Positions 46,675-53,488 of a DNA stretch of 64,000 bases are shown here, in pieces. Under the pieces are notes generated by a model, which worked only from the letters and a program-made list of their open reading frames with translations, had not been told where the DNA came from and searched no databases. Each line of letters starts with the position of its first letter. Position 1 is the first letter of the stretch. The stretch is from Metabacillus bambusae (GTDB lineage Bacteria; Bacillota; Bacilli; Bacillales; Bacillaceae), in contig NZ_JAGDEL010000007.1 of the NCBI RefSeq assembly GCF_017497975.1, positions 62,001-126,000 of the forward strand, in the 5' to 3' direction. A program made the position numbers and the translations under genes.

Positions 46675-46812
46675 CTACTTCCAATCCTTACCATGGTGAA
46701 GAAACTGTTTAATTTCATCAAAGGACAATCCTAGCTTCTTTGCTTCCATCATTAATTCAATCCATTCTTGATCTAACTGGTTAAATTGAATTGTTTCCTT
46801 CACTTTATTCAT
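46675..46812 (-). CDS. sinI: SinI-like anti-repressor
   Basis: This 45-residue protein contains the SinI core LDQEWIELMMEAKKLGLSFD and the following EIKQFLHH helix, which in SinI bind and disarm SinR. It has no other domain. Its ATG lies inside the last codons of the sinR-like gene (8-bp overlap, ATGAATAA), so it is translationally coupled and downstream. In B. subtilis sinI precedes sinR, so the order is reversed. Expression would follow the sinR-like promoter at about 47.2 kb. Confidence 0.9.
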   Translation of the reverse strand: MNKVKETIQFNQLDQEWIELMMEAKKLGLSFDEIKQFLHHGKDWK

Positions 46813-47188
46813 GTAGCTTGTCCTCCTGGATAAGGTTTGTTGTTTGCTTTTTGGTTTCCTTCCACTTTCGAAACTTCAAGTAATCACGGAATTCCTTGAA
46901 ATCATTCTTGCTCATGCCTTCCTCAATCGCTTTGTTTAACAAACGACTCCATTCGTCATCAAAAACAAACTCTCTTGATTTAATTTCAGAAGAAGAAGGA
47001 CCTAATAAAACTTCAACATCTATCTCAAGAGTTGAAGCAATCTTTCTTAAAAATTGAAGCGAGGGATTTTTCTGCACATCTCGTTCAATGTAGCTTAAGT
47101 AAGATTTCGAAACTCCTGCTAACTCAGCTAATTCACTAATCGAATATCCCTTCTCCTGCCTCAACTCCTTTAAACGTTCTCCAACCAT
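46805..47188 (-). CDS. sinR: SinR/SlrR-type biofilm master repressor
   Basis: This 127-residue regulator has an XRE-type helix-turn-helix (about 1–65: MVGERLKELRQEKGYSISEL, AGVSKSYLSYIERDVQKNPS) and a SinR-type dimerisation helix pair (FDDEWSRLLNKAIEEGMSK, FKEFRDYLKFRKW). I start at the ATG reading MVGERLKE, with AAGGAGAA 7 bases upstream; a longer frame adds 16 unrelated residues. It faces epsA divergently, the slrR position in B. subtilis, and GTTCTTA/T motifs lie between them. It should repress eps and perhaps itself. Confidence 0.9.
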   Translation of the reverse strand: MVGERLKELRQEKGYSISELAELAGVSKSYLSYIERDVQKNPSLQFLRKIASTLEIDVEVLLGPSSSEIKSREFVFDDEWSRLLNKAIEEGMSKNDFKEFRDYLKFRKWKETKKQTTNLIQEDKLHE

Positions 47189-47255
47189 GTAGATGTTCTC
47201 CTTATCCTCAATTACCAGAATATAGTCTTGCACCATTCATTATATGAAACAATTT

Positions 47256-47262
47256 GTTCTTA
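47256..47262 (+). promoter_or_regulatory. SinR-type operator half-site (GTTCTTA)
   Basis: GTTCTTA matches the GTTCTYT-type SinR motif with one change. It lies about 70 bp upstream of the sinR start codon, suggesting autoregulation. Confidence 0.5.
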
Positions 47263-47319
47263 ATAAAGTAACGTAATTGTATGAAAATGAAAGAGAATAA
47301 GAGGAAAATCAGGATAACT

Positions 47320-47326
47320 GTTCTTT
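47320..47326 (+). promoter_or_regulatory. SinR-type operator half-site (GTTCTTT)
   Basis: This is an exact GTTCTTT in the divergent region between sinR and epsA. Confidence 0.5.
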
Positions 47327-47426
47327 TTAATGAAAAAATAGCGGAATATGAGAGTTTTTGAAAATAGGATAATTGGCATATATTGATAGTGGTTATTTTA
47401 GGTTACTATCAGTTATGGAACTTTTT

Positions 47427-47433
47427 AAAGAAC
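47427..47433 (-). promoter_or_regulatory. SinR-type operator half-site (inverted)
   Basis: AAAGAAC is an exact GTTCTTT on the minus strand, in the same AT-rich divergent region. Confidence 0.5.
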
Positions 47434-47607
47434 ACTTTTTTTAATGATTTATTGTCATAATCAGTAGTCTGTTAAAATAAGATGATTGAGCAATAATATT
47501 GATAGAAAGAGGGAAATATCAGGTTTTAGTATTTTATGAATGAATAATTCTTAATAGACATCATTTGTTGATTTTATGTAAAAATGATAAATATTTTTGA
47601 AAAAACA

Positions 47608-47636
47608 TTGACTTGTTCTTTATAGTGAACTATCCT
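47608..47636 (+). promoter_or_regulatory. epsA promoter overlapped by a SinR operator
   Basis: TTGACT (47608–47613) and TATCCT (47631–47636) are 17 bp apart. Between them sits GTTCTTT (47615–47621), and GAAC at 47627–47630 forms a GTTC-N8-GAAC dyad with it. A repressor here would block RNA polymerase directly. The start would be near 47643, giving a leader of about 110 nt. Confidence 0.7.
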
Positions 47637-47707
47637 AGTTTATAGAGCAGGAAGCAATTCAATTCGTTTTGTGAATTTAAAAACTTGTATATTAAGTAAT
47701 GTTTTTT

Positions 47708-47722
47708 GTTCTTAATTAAGAA
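47708..47722. promoter_or_regulatory. Palindromic SinR-type site in the epsA leader
   Basis: GTTCTTAATTAAGAA contains the perfect palindrome TTCTTAATTAAGAA, two head-to-head half-sites, about 32 bp before the epsA start codon. Confidence 0.55.
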
Positions 47723-47753
47723 TAAAATCTTAAATAAGAAGGTGAATGTTGAT

Positions 47754-48494
47754 ATGTCTGGCTTTAATGAGCTTGAGAATAAGCATGTAAATGAAAATAA
47801 GCAAGCAAAGGAAATCAACCTAAAAGAGGTTTTTCAAGTATTAAAACGATATATCTGGATCATCGTTCTTCTAACAATTCTCACAACTGCTGCAGGAGCT
47901 TATTATTCAAAGTCTACCTACACACCTATGTACCAAGCAACTTCACGAATCATTATTGGGGCAGATAGCACGTTAATTACTACGCTAAAGGTCATAATTC
48001 AAGATACAACAGTTTTGGAAAAGGTTGTAAAAAAGTTGGACCTACCATATCCAGCTGAAGCATTAAGTAGCAAAATAAGTGTAGGAAGTATCGAAAATTC
48101 ACAAGTTGTTACAATTACTGTTACCGATTCAAATTCAAAGCAAGCAGCGATTCTTGCCAATTCGGTTGCTGAAACGTACAAAGAAGAAATTCCGACAATT
48201 ATGGATTTTAAAGAAGTAAAACTACTTTCCGAAGCAAAGGAAGTACCGATACCAATTAATCAAGATCAAAACAAAACAATTATCATCTCATTTATTGGTG
48301 GCATCGTCATCGGTATTGGTTTAGCATTTTTACTAGATTCGTTAAATAATAGTGTGAGAAAAGAATATGAGGTTGAGGAATTGCTAGGAATCCCGGTGTT
48401 AGGTTCAGTATCTAAAATGAAAAAGAAAAATATGCAAAAGAAGAAAAAAAAGCTAACAAGATTCGAATATAGGAGTGAGACACTTGGTTCTTAA
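47754..48494 (+). CDS. epsA: Exopolysaccharide chain-length regulator EpsA (Wzz/YveK family)
   Basis: This 246-residue membrane protein has TM1 at about 27–46 (YIWIIVLLTILTTAAGAYYS), an extracellular Wzz domain, and TM2 at about 178–199 (IIISFIGGIVIGIGLAFLL). A basic Lys-rich C-terminus (KKKNMQKKKKKL) faces the cytosol, where it should activate the EpsB kinase. The ATG reading MSGFNELEN has AAGGTG upstream; an ATG 48 bases earlier lacks a site. It heads the eps operon next to sinR. Confidence 0.93.
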   Translation: MSGFNELENKHVNENKQAKEINLKEVFQVLKRYIWIIVLLTILTTAAGAYYSKSTYTPMYQATSRIIIGADSTLITTLKVIIQDTTVLEKVVKKLDLPYPAEALSSKISVGSIENSQVVTITVTDSNSKQAAILANSVAETYKEEIPTIMDFKEVKLLSEAKEVPIPINQDQNKTIIISFIGGIVIGIGLAFLLDSLNNSVRKEYEVEELLGIPVLGSVSKMKKKNMQKKKKKLTRFEYRSETLGS

Positions 48495-49152
48495 TCTGAA
48501 TAAAAAAAAGTCTATTAAGGAAATGACAAAACGCCATTTTGTCTCCTACACAAATCCTAGTTCGCAAATAGCTGAACAATTTCGGACTATAAGAACCAAT
48601 ATTCAATTTTCATCAATCGATCAGAAGCATAAAACATTAATTATTACCTCACCATCATCAGGAGAAGGAAAAACAACTTCAGCTATTAATTTGGCGATAT
48701 CAATTTCTCAGCAAGGTGAAAGGGTATTGCTAATTGATGCAAATTTACGTAGACCCACTCTTCATACATCGTTTAACTTAAAGGATTCCCATGGTTTAAC
48801 AGATGTGTTAATGGGTCGAGTATCATTAGAAGAAGCAACATTCCAAACTCAAATTGGTAGATTAGAAGTATTAACAAGTGGCATAATTCCTCCTAATCCA
48901 ACAGAGTTAATTGGATCAAAGGCAATGAGCTTTTTCATAAAGGACATAAAAGAAGAATTTGATGTTATTATTTTTGATTGTCCACCAGTCCTTGAAACAA
49001 CAGATACGAAATTATTAGCTGGCCAATGTGATGGAGTTGTTTTAGTTCTTAATAGTGGTAAATCAGATCGAGAGAAGGCAGCTGAAGCAAATAGGTTGTT
49101 ACATTTAGTTAGAGCAAAAGTGTTAGGAGTTATCTTAAACGAACGAGAATAA
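48484..49152 (+). CDS. epsB: Bacterial tyrosine kinase EpsB (BY-kinase, CpsD/YveL family)
   Basis: This 222-residue cytosolic kinase has Walker A SPSSGEGKTTSA (about 54–65), Walker A' VLLIDANLRRP and Walker B DVIIFDCPP. It phosphorylates Tyr residues with EpsA as modulator. The C-terminus (AKVLGVILNERE) lacks an obvious Tyr cluster. AGGAGTG lies 6 bases before the TTG start; a GTG at 48475 overlaps it. It overlaps epsA by 11 bp. Confidence 0.92.
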   Translation: MVLNLNKKKSIKEMTKRHFVSYTNPSSQIAEQFRTIRTNIQFSSIDQKHKTLIITSPSSGEGKTTSAINLAISISQQGERVLLIDANLRRPTLHTSFNLKDSHGLTDVLMGRVSLEEATFQTQIGRLEVLTSGIIPPNPTELIGSKAMSFFIKDIKEEFDVIIFDCPPVLETTDTKLLAGQCDGVVLVLNSGKSDREKAAEANRLLHLVRAKVLGVILNERE

Positions 49153-49166
49153 ATTTTCAATATTTT

Positions 49167-49182
49167 GTTCTTTATTAAGAAT
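49167..49182. promoter_or_regulatory. SinR-like near-palindrome after epsB
   Basis: GTTCTTTATTAAGAAT repeats the architecture of the leader site at 47708 (GTTCTTAATTAAGAAT, one base different). It lies 15 bp after the epsB stop and just before the EAR element. Confidence 0.5.
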
Positions 49183-49198
49183 GTATTGTGCTTTATAG

Positions 49199-49312
49199 GT
49201 GATATCTCCTAGCCTTTATCAATGGAGGTACTCGGCCGTGCTGTGGGTTGAAAGATACCTTAGACGCTTAGTCGTCAAGAGTATGGTGTGAGGGCGGGTT
49301 AAATGCCCACAT
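49199..49312 (+). ncRNA. EAR: EAR element (eps-associated RNA, processive antiterminator)
   Basis: The region sits between epsB and epsC, exactly where B. subtilis carries the EAR RNA that lets polymerase pass terminators in the long eps operon. It is unusually GC-rich and structured: TATCTCC (49203–49209) pairs with GGAGGTA (49224–49230), GACG with CGTC (49263/49273), TGTGGG (49242–49247) with CCCACA (49306–49311), and GGGC with GCCC near the end. No frame spans it. Identification rests on position, the pairings and a remembered GGAGGTACTCGGCCGTGC-like core. Confidence 0.78.
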
Positions 49313-49316
49313 TATT

Positions 49317-49366
49317 AAAATAATTACTTATATATCTCGATTGTGAGATTTATAAGTAATCATTTT
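49317..49366 (+). terminator. Long AT-rich hairpin after EAR
   Basis: AAAAT-ATTACTTATA-ATCTC pairs with GAGAT-TATAAGTAAT-ATTTT around GATTGT, about 20 bp with a few mismatches. Only AATA follows, so it may be a weak terminator, a processing site or an element separating epsAB from the rest. Confidence 0.5.
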
Positions 49367-49385
49367 AATAGGAGGAGCTGAAACC

Positions 49386-49542
49386 ATGAAGGAGTTTGAT
49401 CAATTTCCAAAGGTTATGAAAAAGCTCGTGCGTTACATAAAACAAGATGCATCTATTGATCAGCTTGAGCAATTTAAAAAAAGTATTAGATTACGCCATT
49501 GAAAAACGAATGGTCATGCTAAAGAAAACGTCACAAAACTAG
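49386..49542 (+). pseudogene. Small gene interrupted by a frameshift in an A7 run
   Basis: From the ATG after AGGAGG, a 38-residue frame runs to a TGA at 49500–49502 (MKEFDQFPKVMKKLVRYIKQ…). If one A is dropped from the seven-A run at 49476–49482, the frame continues as KKVLDYAIEKRMVMLKKTSQN to a TAG at 49540, making a coherent 51-residue basic helical protein. It could be a frameshifted pseudogene, a sequencing error, or use slippage. It lies between EAR and epsC; I do not recognise the family. Confidence 0.6.
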
Positions 49543-49558
49543 AAAGGAGTGAAAAAGA

Positions 49559-51382
49559 GTGTCCTATCATAGTCGATTCTGGTTATTAATTATATTAGAT
49601 TCAGGAATTGTTTTATCAACGATTTATTTTAGCCAAAAGTTAATAAATCCAAATCTTCAAAGTTTAACAATGCCAATGTTTATTATTTCTATCACCTTAT
49701 TACTTGGTCATCATCTATTTTCATTAATTTATAAGCTATATAAAAAAGCTTGGGAATATGCCAGCATTGGTGAATTGATAAGTATTTTTAAAGTTATAAC
49801 TTACACCATTATTTTAACTGGGGTCGTTCAGCAACTTGTACAAAACCAGGTTGATTACAGAATTCTGGCCATTACGTGGATGATACATTTATTACTTATT
49901 GGCGGCTCACGTTTCTTTTGGAGAATCTATCGAGATACGTATTTAAAACAACCATTAAATAAGAAACGAACTCTTATTGTAGGAGCAGGTTCAGCTGGAA
50001 CGATGGTAGCAAGACAGCTAATAAATAATCATGATGGTGAATTACTACCTATCGCATTTATTGATGATAATGTGAACAAACAGAAGTTAGATATTCTTGG
50101 GATACCAGTTATGGGCGGTGTACAGCAAATTGAACAGCTAACCAAAAAGCTAAATATCGCAAACATTGTTATTGCAATTCCTTCCTTAAGTAAGAAACAG
50201 CTAAATCAAATCTTTAAAGAATGTGCAAAAACATCTGCAAAAACACAAATGATTCCTATGCTTGAGGATCTAATGACTGGAAAAATCTCAGTCAATCAAT
50301 TTCGAGATGTTCAAGTTGAAGATCTACTCGGGCGAGAAGCAATCGAGCTTGATATGACGAGTATTTGTGAGTATGTCACAGACAAAGTTGTTCTTGTTAC
50401 AGGAGCAGGTGGTTCAATCGGGTCAGAAATTTGCAGGCAAATCTCAAAATTCAACCCAAAAACACTGGTGTTGCTAGGACATGGAGAAAACAGTATTTAT
50501 TCGATTGAAATGGAAATGAAGGAATCAATTAAGGATTCTGATATCGATATCATAACTGAAATTGCTGATTTACAGGATTATGACAAACTGTTGAATGTAA
50601 TGACGATCTATCAGCCAAATGTTGTGTATCATGCAGCAGCACATAAACATGTTCCACTTATGGAGCGAAGCCCAGAAGAAGCAGTAAAAAACAATATGAT
50701 TGGAACAAAAAATATTGCACAGGCCTCGAGTATTCATGGTGTCGAAACATTCGTAATGATCTCAACCGATAAAGCCGTAAATCCTACAAGTGTCATGGGC
50801 TCGACAAAGAGATTGGCTGAAATGCTTATTCAGCACTTTGATCAAATGAGTGCAACAAGATTTGTCGCTGTTCGTTTTGGAAATGTACTAGGAAGTAGAG
50901 GAAGTGTCATTCCATTATTTAAAAGACAAATTCAAAATGGCGGTCCAGTCACAGTAACACATCCAGATATGGTTCGGTACTTTATGACAATCCCAGAAGC
51001 TTCAAGACTAGTTATTCAAGCTGGAGCTTTAGCAAAGGGTGGAGAAATTTTTGTTCTTGATATGGGCGACCCAGTTAAAATCGTCGACCTTGCTAAAAAT
51101 CTGATTAAACTATCAGGAAATAACATTGATGAAATTGGGATAGAATTCTCTGGAATAAGACCAGGTGAAAAGCTTTTCGAAGAGCTTTTAAAGAAAGAAG
51201 AGGTTCATGATGAACAAATCTATCCAAAAATCTATATTGGTAAAACATCTAATTTATATATAGAAGAAATTGAATATATTATTAAAAACTTTAAAACGCT
51301 AGAACGAGATCATTTAAGAAAAACATTACTAGATCTAGCTAATGAACGAGTACCATATCAGAAAAAATTAGTCTCAGTTTAA
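49559..51382 (+). CDS. epsC: Nucleoside-diphosphate-sugar 4,6-dehydratase EpsC (CapD/PglF type)
   Basis: This 607-residue enzyme has four N-terminal TM segments (within about 1–125), a first Rossmann-like domain (GAGSAGTMVARQL) and a C-terminal SDR dehydratase domain (VTGAGGSIGSEICRQ at about 280; STDKAVNPTSVMG with the catalytic Thr/Asp/Lys). It dehydrates UDP-GlcNAc to the 4-keto-6-deoxy sugar, the first step to the amino sugar finished by the EpsN- and EpsM-like proteins here. GTG start with AAAGGAGTG 7 bases upstream. Confidence 0.94.
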   Translation: MSYHSRFWLLIILDSGIVLSTIYFSQKLINPNLQSLTMPMFIISITLLLGHHLFSLIYKLYKKAWEYASIGELISIFKVITYTIILTGVVQQLVQNQVDYRILAITWMIHLLLIGGSRFFWRIYRDTYLKQPLNKKRTLIVGAGSAGTMVARQLINNHDGELLPIAFIDDNVNKQKLDILGIPVMGGVQQIEQLTKKLNIANIVIAIPSLSKKQLNQIFKECAKTSAKTQMIPMLEDLMTGKISVNQFRDVQVEDLLGREAIELDMTSICEYVTDKVVLVTGAGGSIGSEICRQISKFNPKTLVLLGHGENSIYSIEMEMKESIKDSDIDIITEIADLQDYDKLLNVMTIYQPNVVYHAAAHKHVPLMERSPEEAVKNNMIGTKNIAQASSIHGVETFVMISTDKAVNPTSVMGSTKRLAEMLIQHFDQMSATRFVAVRFGNVLGSRGSVIPLFKRQIQNGGPVTVTHPDMVRYFMTIPEASRLVIQAGALAKGGEIFVLDMGDPVKIVDLAKNLIKLSGNNIDEIGIEFSGIRPGEKLFEELLKKEEVHDEQIYPKIYIGKTSNLYIEEIEYIIKNFKTLERDHLRKTLLDLANERVPYQKKLVSV

Positions 51383-51400
51383 TAGAGGAGAGTGTCATCG

Positions 51401-52282
51401 GTGAAAGTAAGAAAAGCCATCATCCCCGCAGCAGGATTAGGAACAAGATTTTTACCAGCAACAAAAGCAATGCCAAAAGAAATGCTGCCGATCGTTGATA
51501 AGCCAACAATTCAATACATTATCGAAGAAGCAGTTGAATCAGGGATTGAGGATATCATTATTGTAACAGGAAAAGGAAAACGAGCGATTGAGGATCATTT
51601 TGATCACTCGTTTGAGCTAGAGTACACATTAATGGAAAAAGGAAAGATTGAACTTCTAAACGAGGTTCAAAAAGCATCAAAATTAGTTGATATCCACTAT
51701 ATTCGCCAGAAAGAACCACGTGGATTAGGCCATGCAATATGGTGTGCGCGTAAGTTTATCGGGAACGAACCCTTTGCAGTGTTACTAGGAGACGATATCG
51801 TAAGGGCAGAGAAGCCATGCTTAAAACAAATGATTGAGCAATATGAACGCTACAATGCATCGATTATTGGTGTTCAACATGTGAAAGATGAAGAAGTATC
51901 TCGTTACGGCATCGTAGACGGATTCGAAATAGGCGATCGTTTTTATAATGTTAGCAATCTAGTTGAAAAACCAAAGCAAGAGGAAGCACCTTCGAACCTA
52001 GCGATAATGGGACGCTATATTTTAAGTCCAAAAATCTTTGACTTGCTAGCTGAACAAAGGCCAGGTGCTGGCGGTGAAATTCAGTTGACAGATGCTATTG
52101 CTACATTAAACGAGTTAGAAGCGATTTATGCTTATAACTTTGAAGGTAAACGGTATGATGTTGGTGAAAAAATGGGCTTTATCCAAACAACGATTGAGCT
52201 TGCCTTACAACGTGAGGATTTAAAATATGAACTGCTTGAGTTTTTAAATAAAGTAATCGAAAAAGAAGTGACTGAAATTTAA
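51401..52282 (+). CDS. galU: UTP–glucose-1-phosphate uridylyltransferase
   Basis: This 293-residue enzyme makes UDP-glucose. The nucleotide motif is [20 protein letters not shown], with later [19 protein letters not shown] and [18 protein letters not shown] precedes the GTG start chosen; an alternative GTG 9 bases earlier is too close to the site. Its presence inside the eps operon supplies a precursor locally; B. subtilis has gtaB elsewhere. A terminator-like hairpin follows. Confidence 0.95.
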   Translation: MKVRKAIIPAAGLGTRFLPATKAMPKEMLPIVDKPTIQYIIEEAVESGIEDIIIVTGKGKRAIEDHFDHSFELEYTLMEKGKIELLNEVQKASKLVDIHYIRQKEPRGLGHAIWCARKFIGNEPFAVLLGDDIVRAEKPCLKQMIEQYERYNASIIGVQHVKDEEVSRYGIVDGFEIGDRFYNVSNLVEKPKQEEAPSNLAIMGRYILSPKIFDLLAEQRPGAGGEIQLTDAIATLNELEAIYAYNFEGKRYDVGEKMGFIQTTIELALQREDLKYELLEFLNKVIEKEVTEI

Positions 52283-52307
52283 CACCCTCAAATAACGGGT
52301 GTTTTTT
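52282..52307 (+). terminator. Intra-operon terminator after galU
   Basis: ACACCC pairs with GGGTGT around a 9-base loop and six Ts follow. It lies between galU and the next eps gene, so it would block the long operon unless antitermination (EAR) overrides it. Confidence 0.75.
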
Positions 52308-52333
52308 CATGCTTCAAAAAAGGGTGAAAATCC

Positions 52334-53488
52334 ATGCCAAATAAAGTGTTATTCTGTGCAACAGTTGACTATCATTTCAAAGCATTTCACATCCCAATTT
52401 TGAAATGGTTTAAAGAAAAAGGCTGGGAGGTTCATGTTGCTGCAAGTGGTGAAAATGAGCTTCCGTATGTTGATCAAAAATATAATATACCAATTCAGCG
52501 TTCACCTTTTCACAAGATGAACATAACCGCCTATAAGGAGCTAAAGTCAATCATTCATAATAATGATTTTAAGATCATCCACTGCCACACACCGATGGGA
52601 GGCGTTCTAACACGCATGGCAGCAAAGCAGACCCGAAAAAATGGAACAGAGGTGCTCTACACCGCCCATGGCTTTCATTTTTGCAAAGGAGCCCCAATGA
52701 TGAATTGGCTTCTCTATTATCCGATTGAAAAAATGCTGGCTGCGTATACAGACTGCTTGATCACAATAAACGAAGAGGATTACAATCTAGCAATCTCTCA
52801 CCGTTTTATGTCAGGTGAAGTGGAGCATGTTCATGGCGTCGGAGTTGATACGGAACGATTCAAACCGATGAATTCGGAGGAAAAACAACAGCTAAGAGAG
52901 AAACTTGGCTACAAACCAGACAATTTACTGCTCTTCTATGCAGCTGAATTTAACAAAAATAAGAATCAGCAATTCCTTATTAAATCCATCGCAGAGATTA
53001 AGGAAACATTGCCAAATGCAAAACTCCTTCTAGCAGGAGAAGGGGCACTTCAGGATTCTTGCAGAAAACTAGCCTCTGAGCTTGGAGTTGATAGTATGGT
53101 AGATTTTTTAGGCTATCGCAAAGATATCGTCAATCTGCTTCCAATGTGTGATGTGGCAGTTGCTTCTAGCTTGAGGGAGGGACTACCGGTCAATATTATG
53201 GAGGCGATGGCTTGCGGGCTGCCGGTGGTGGCGACGGAGAATCGAGGGCATAATGAACTCATTCAAAATCTTTATAACGGTTGGACGATTAAACCAGAAA
53301 ATAGTCAGGATATGGCAAATAAAATCTTTCATCTAGCGAGCAATCCTAATCTAATCACAATATTAGGTGAAAATGGACGTGAAAGAATTGAAAAAAACTA
53401 CAACATTAAAGCAGTAGTAACTGAAATGAGTCATCTTTACGAAAAATATATGAAGGAAATGGAGGGAGTAAGGTGGGCAGACCAATAA
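52334..53488 (+). CDS. epsD: EpsD-like GT4 glycosyltransferase
   Basis: This 384-residue GT-B enzyme begins with a glycosyltransferase fold typical of EpsD (FKEKGWEVHVAASGE, IHCHTPMGGVLTRM, YTAHGFHFCKGAP). Its donor domain has EFNKNKNQQFLI and the ExE motif SSLREGLPVNIMEAMAC. It should add a sugar to the growing lipid-linked unit. AAAGGGTG lies upstream of the ATG. Its end overlaps the next gene by 16 bp. Confidence 0.9.
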   Translation: MPNKVLFCATVDYHFKAFHIPILKWFKEKGWEVHVAASGENELPYVDQKYNIPIQRSPFHKMNITAYKELKSIIHNNDFKIIHCHTPMGGVLTRMAAKQTRKNGTEVLYTAHGFHFCKGAPMMNWLLYYPIEKMLAAYTDCLITINEEDYNLAISHRFMSGEVEHVHGVGVDTERFKPMNSEEKQQLREKLGYKPDNLLLFYAAEFNKNKNQQFLIKSIAEIKETLPNAKLLLAGEGALQDSCRKLASELGVDSMVDFLGYRKDIVNLLPMCDVAVASSLREGLPVNIMEAMACGLPVVATENRGHNELIQNLYNGWTIKPENSQDMANKIFHLASNPNLITILGENGRERIEKNYNIKAVVTEMSHLYEKYMKEMEGVRWADQ

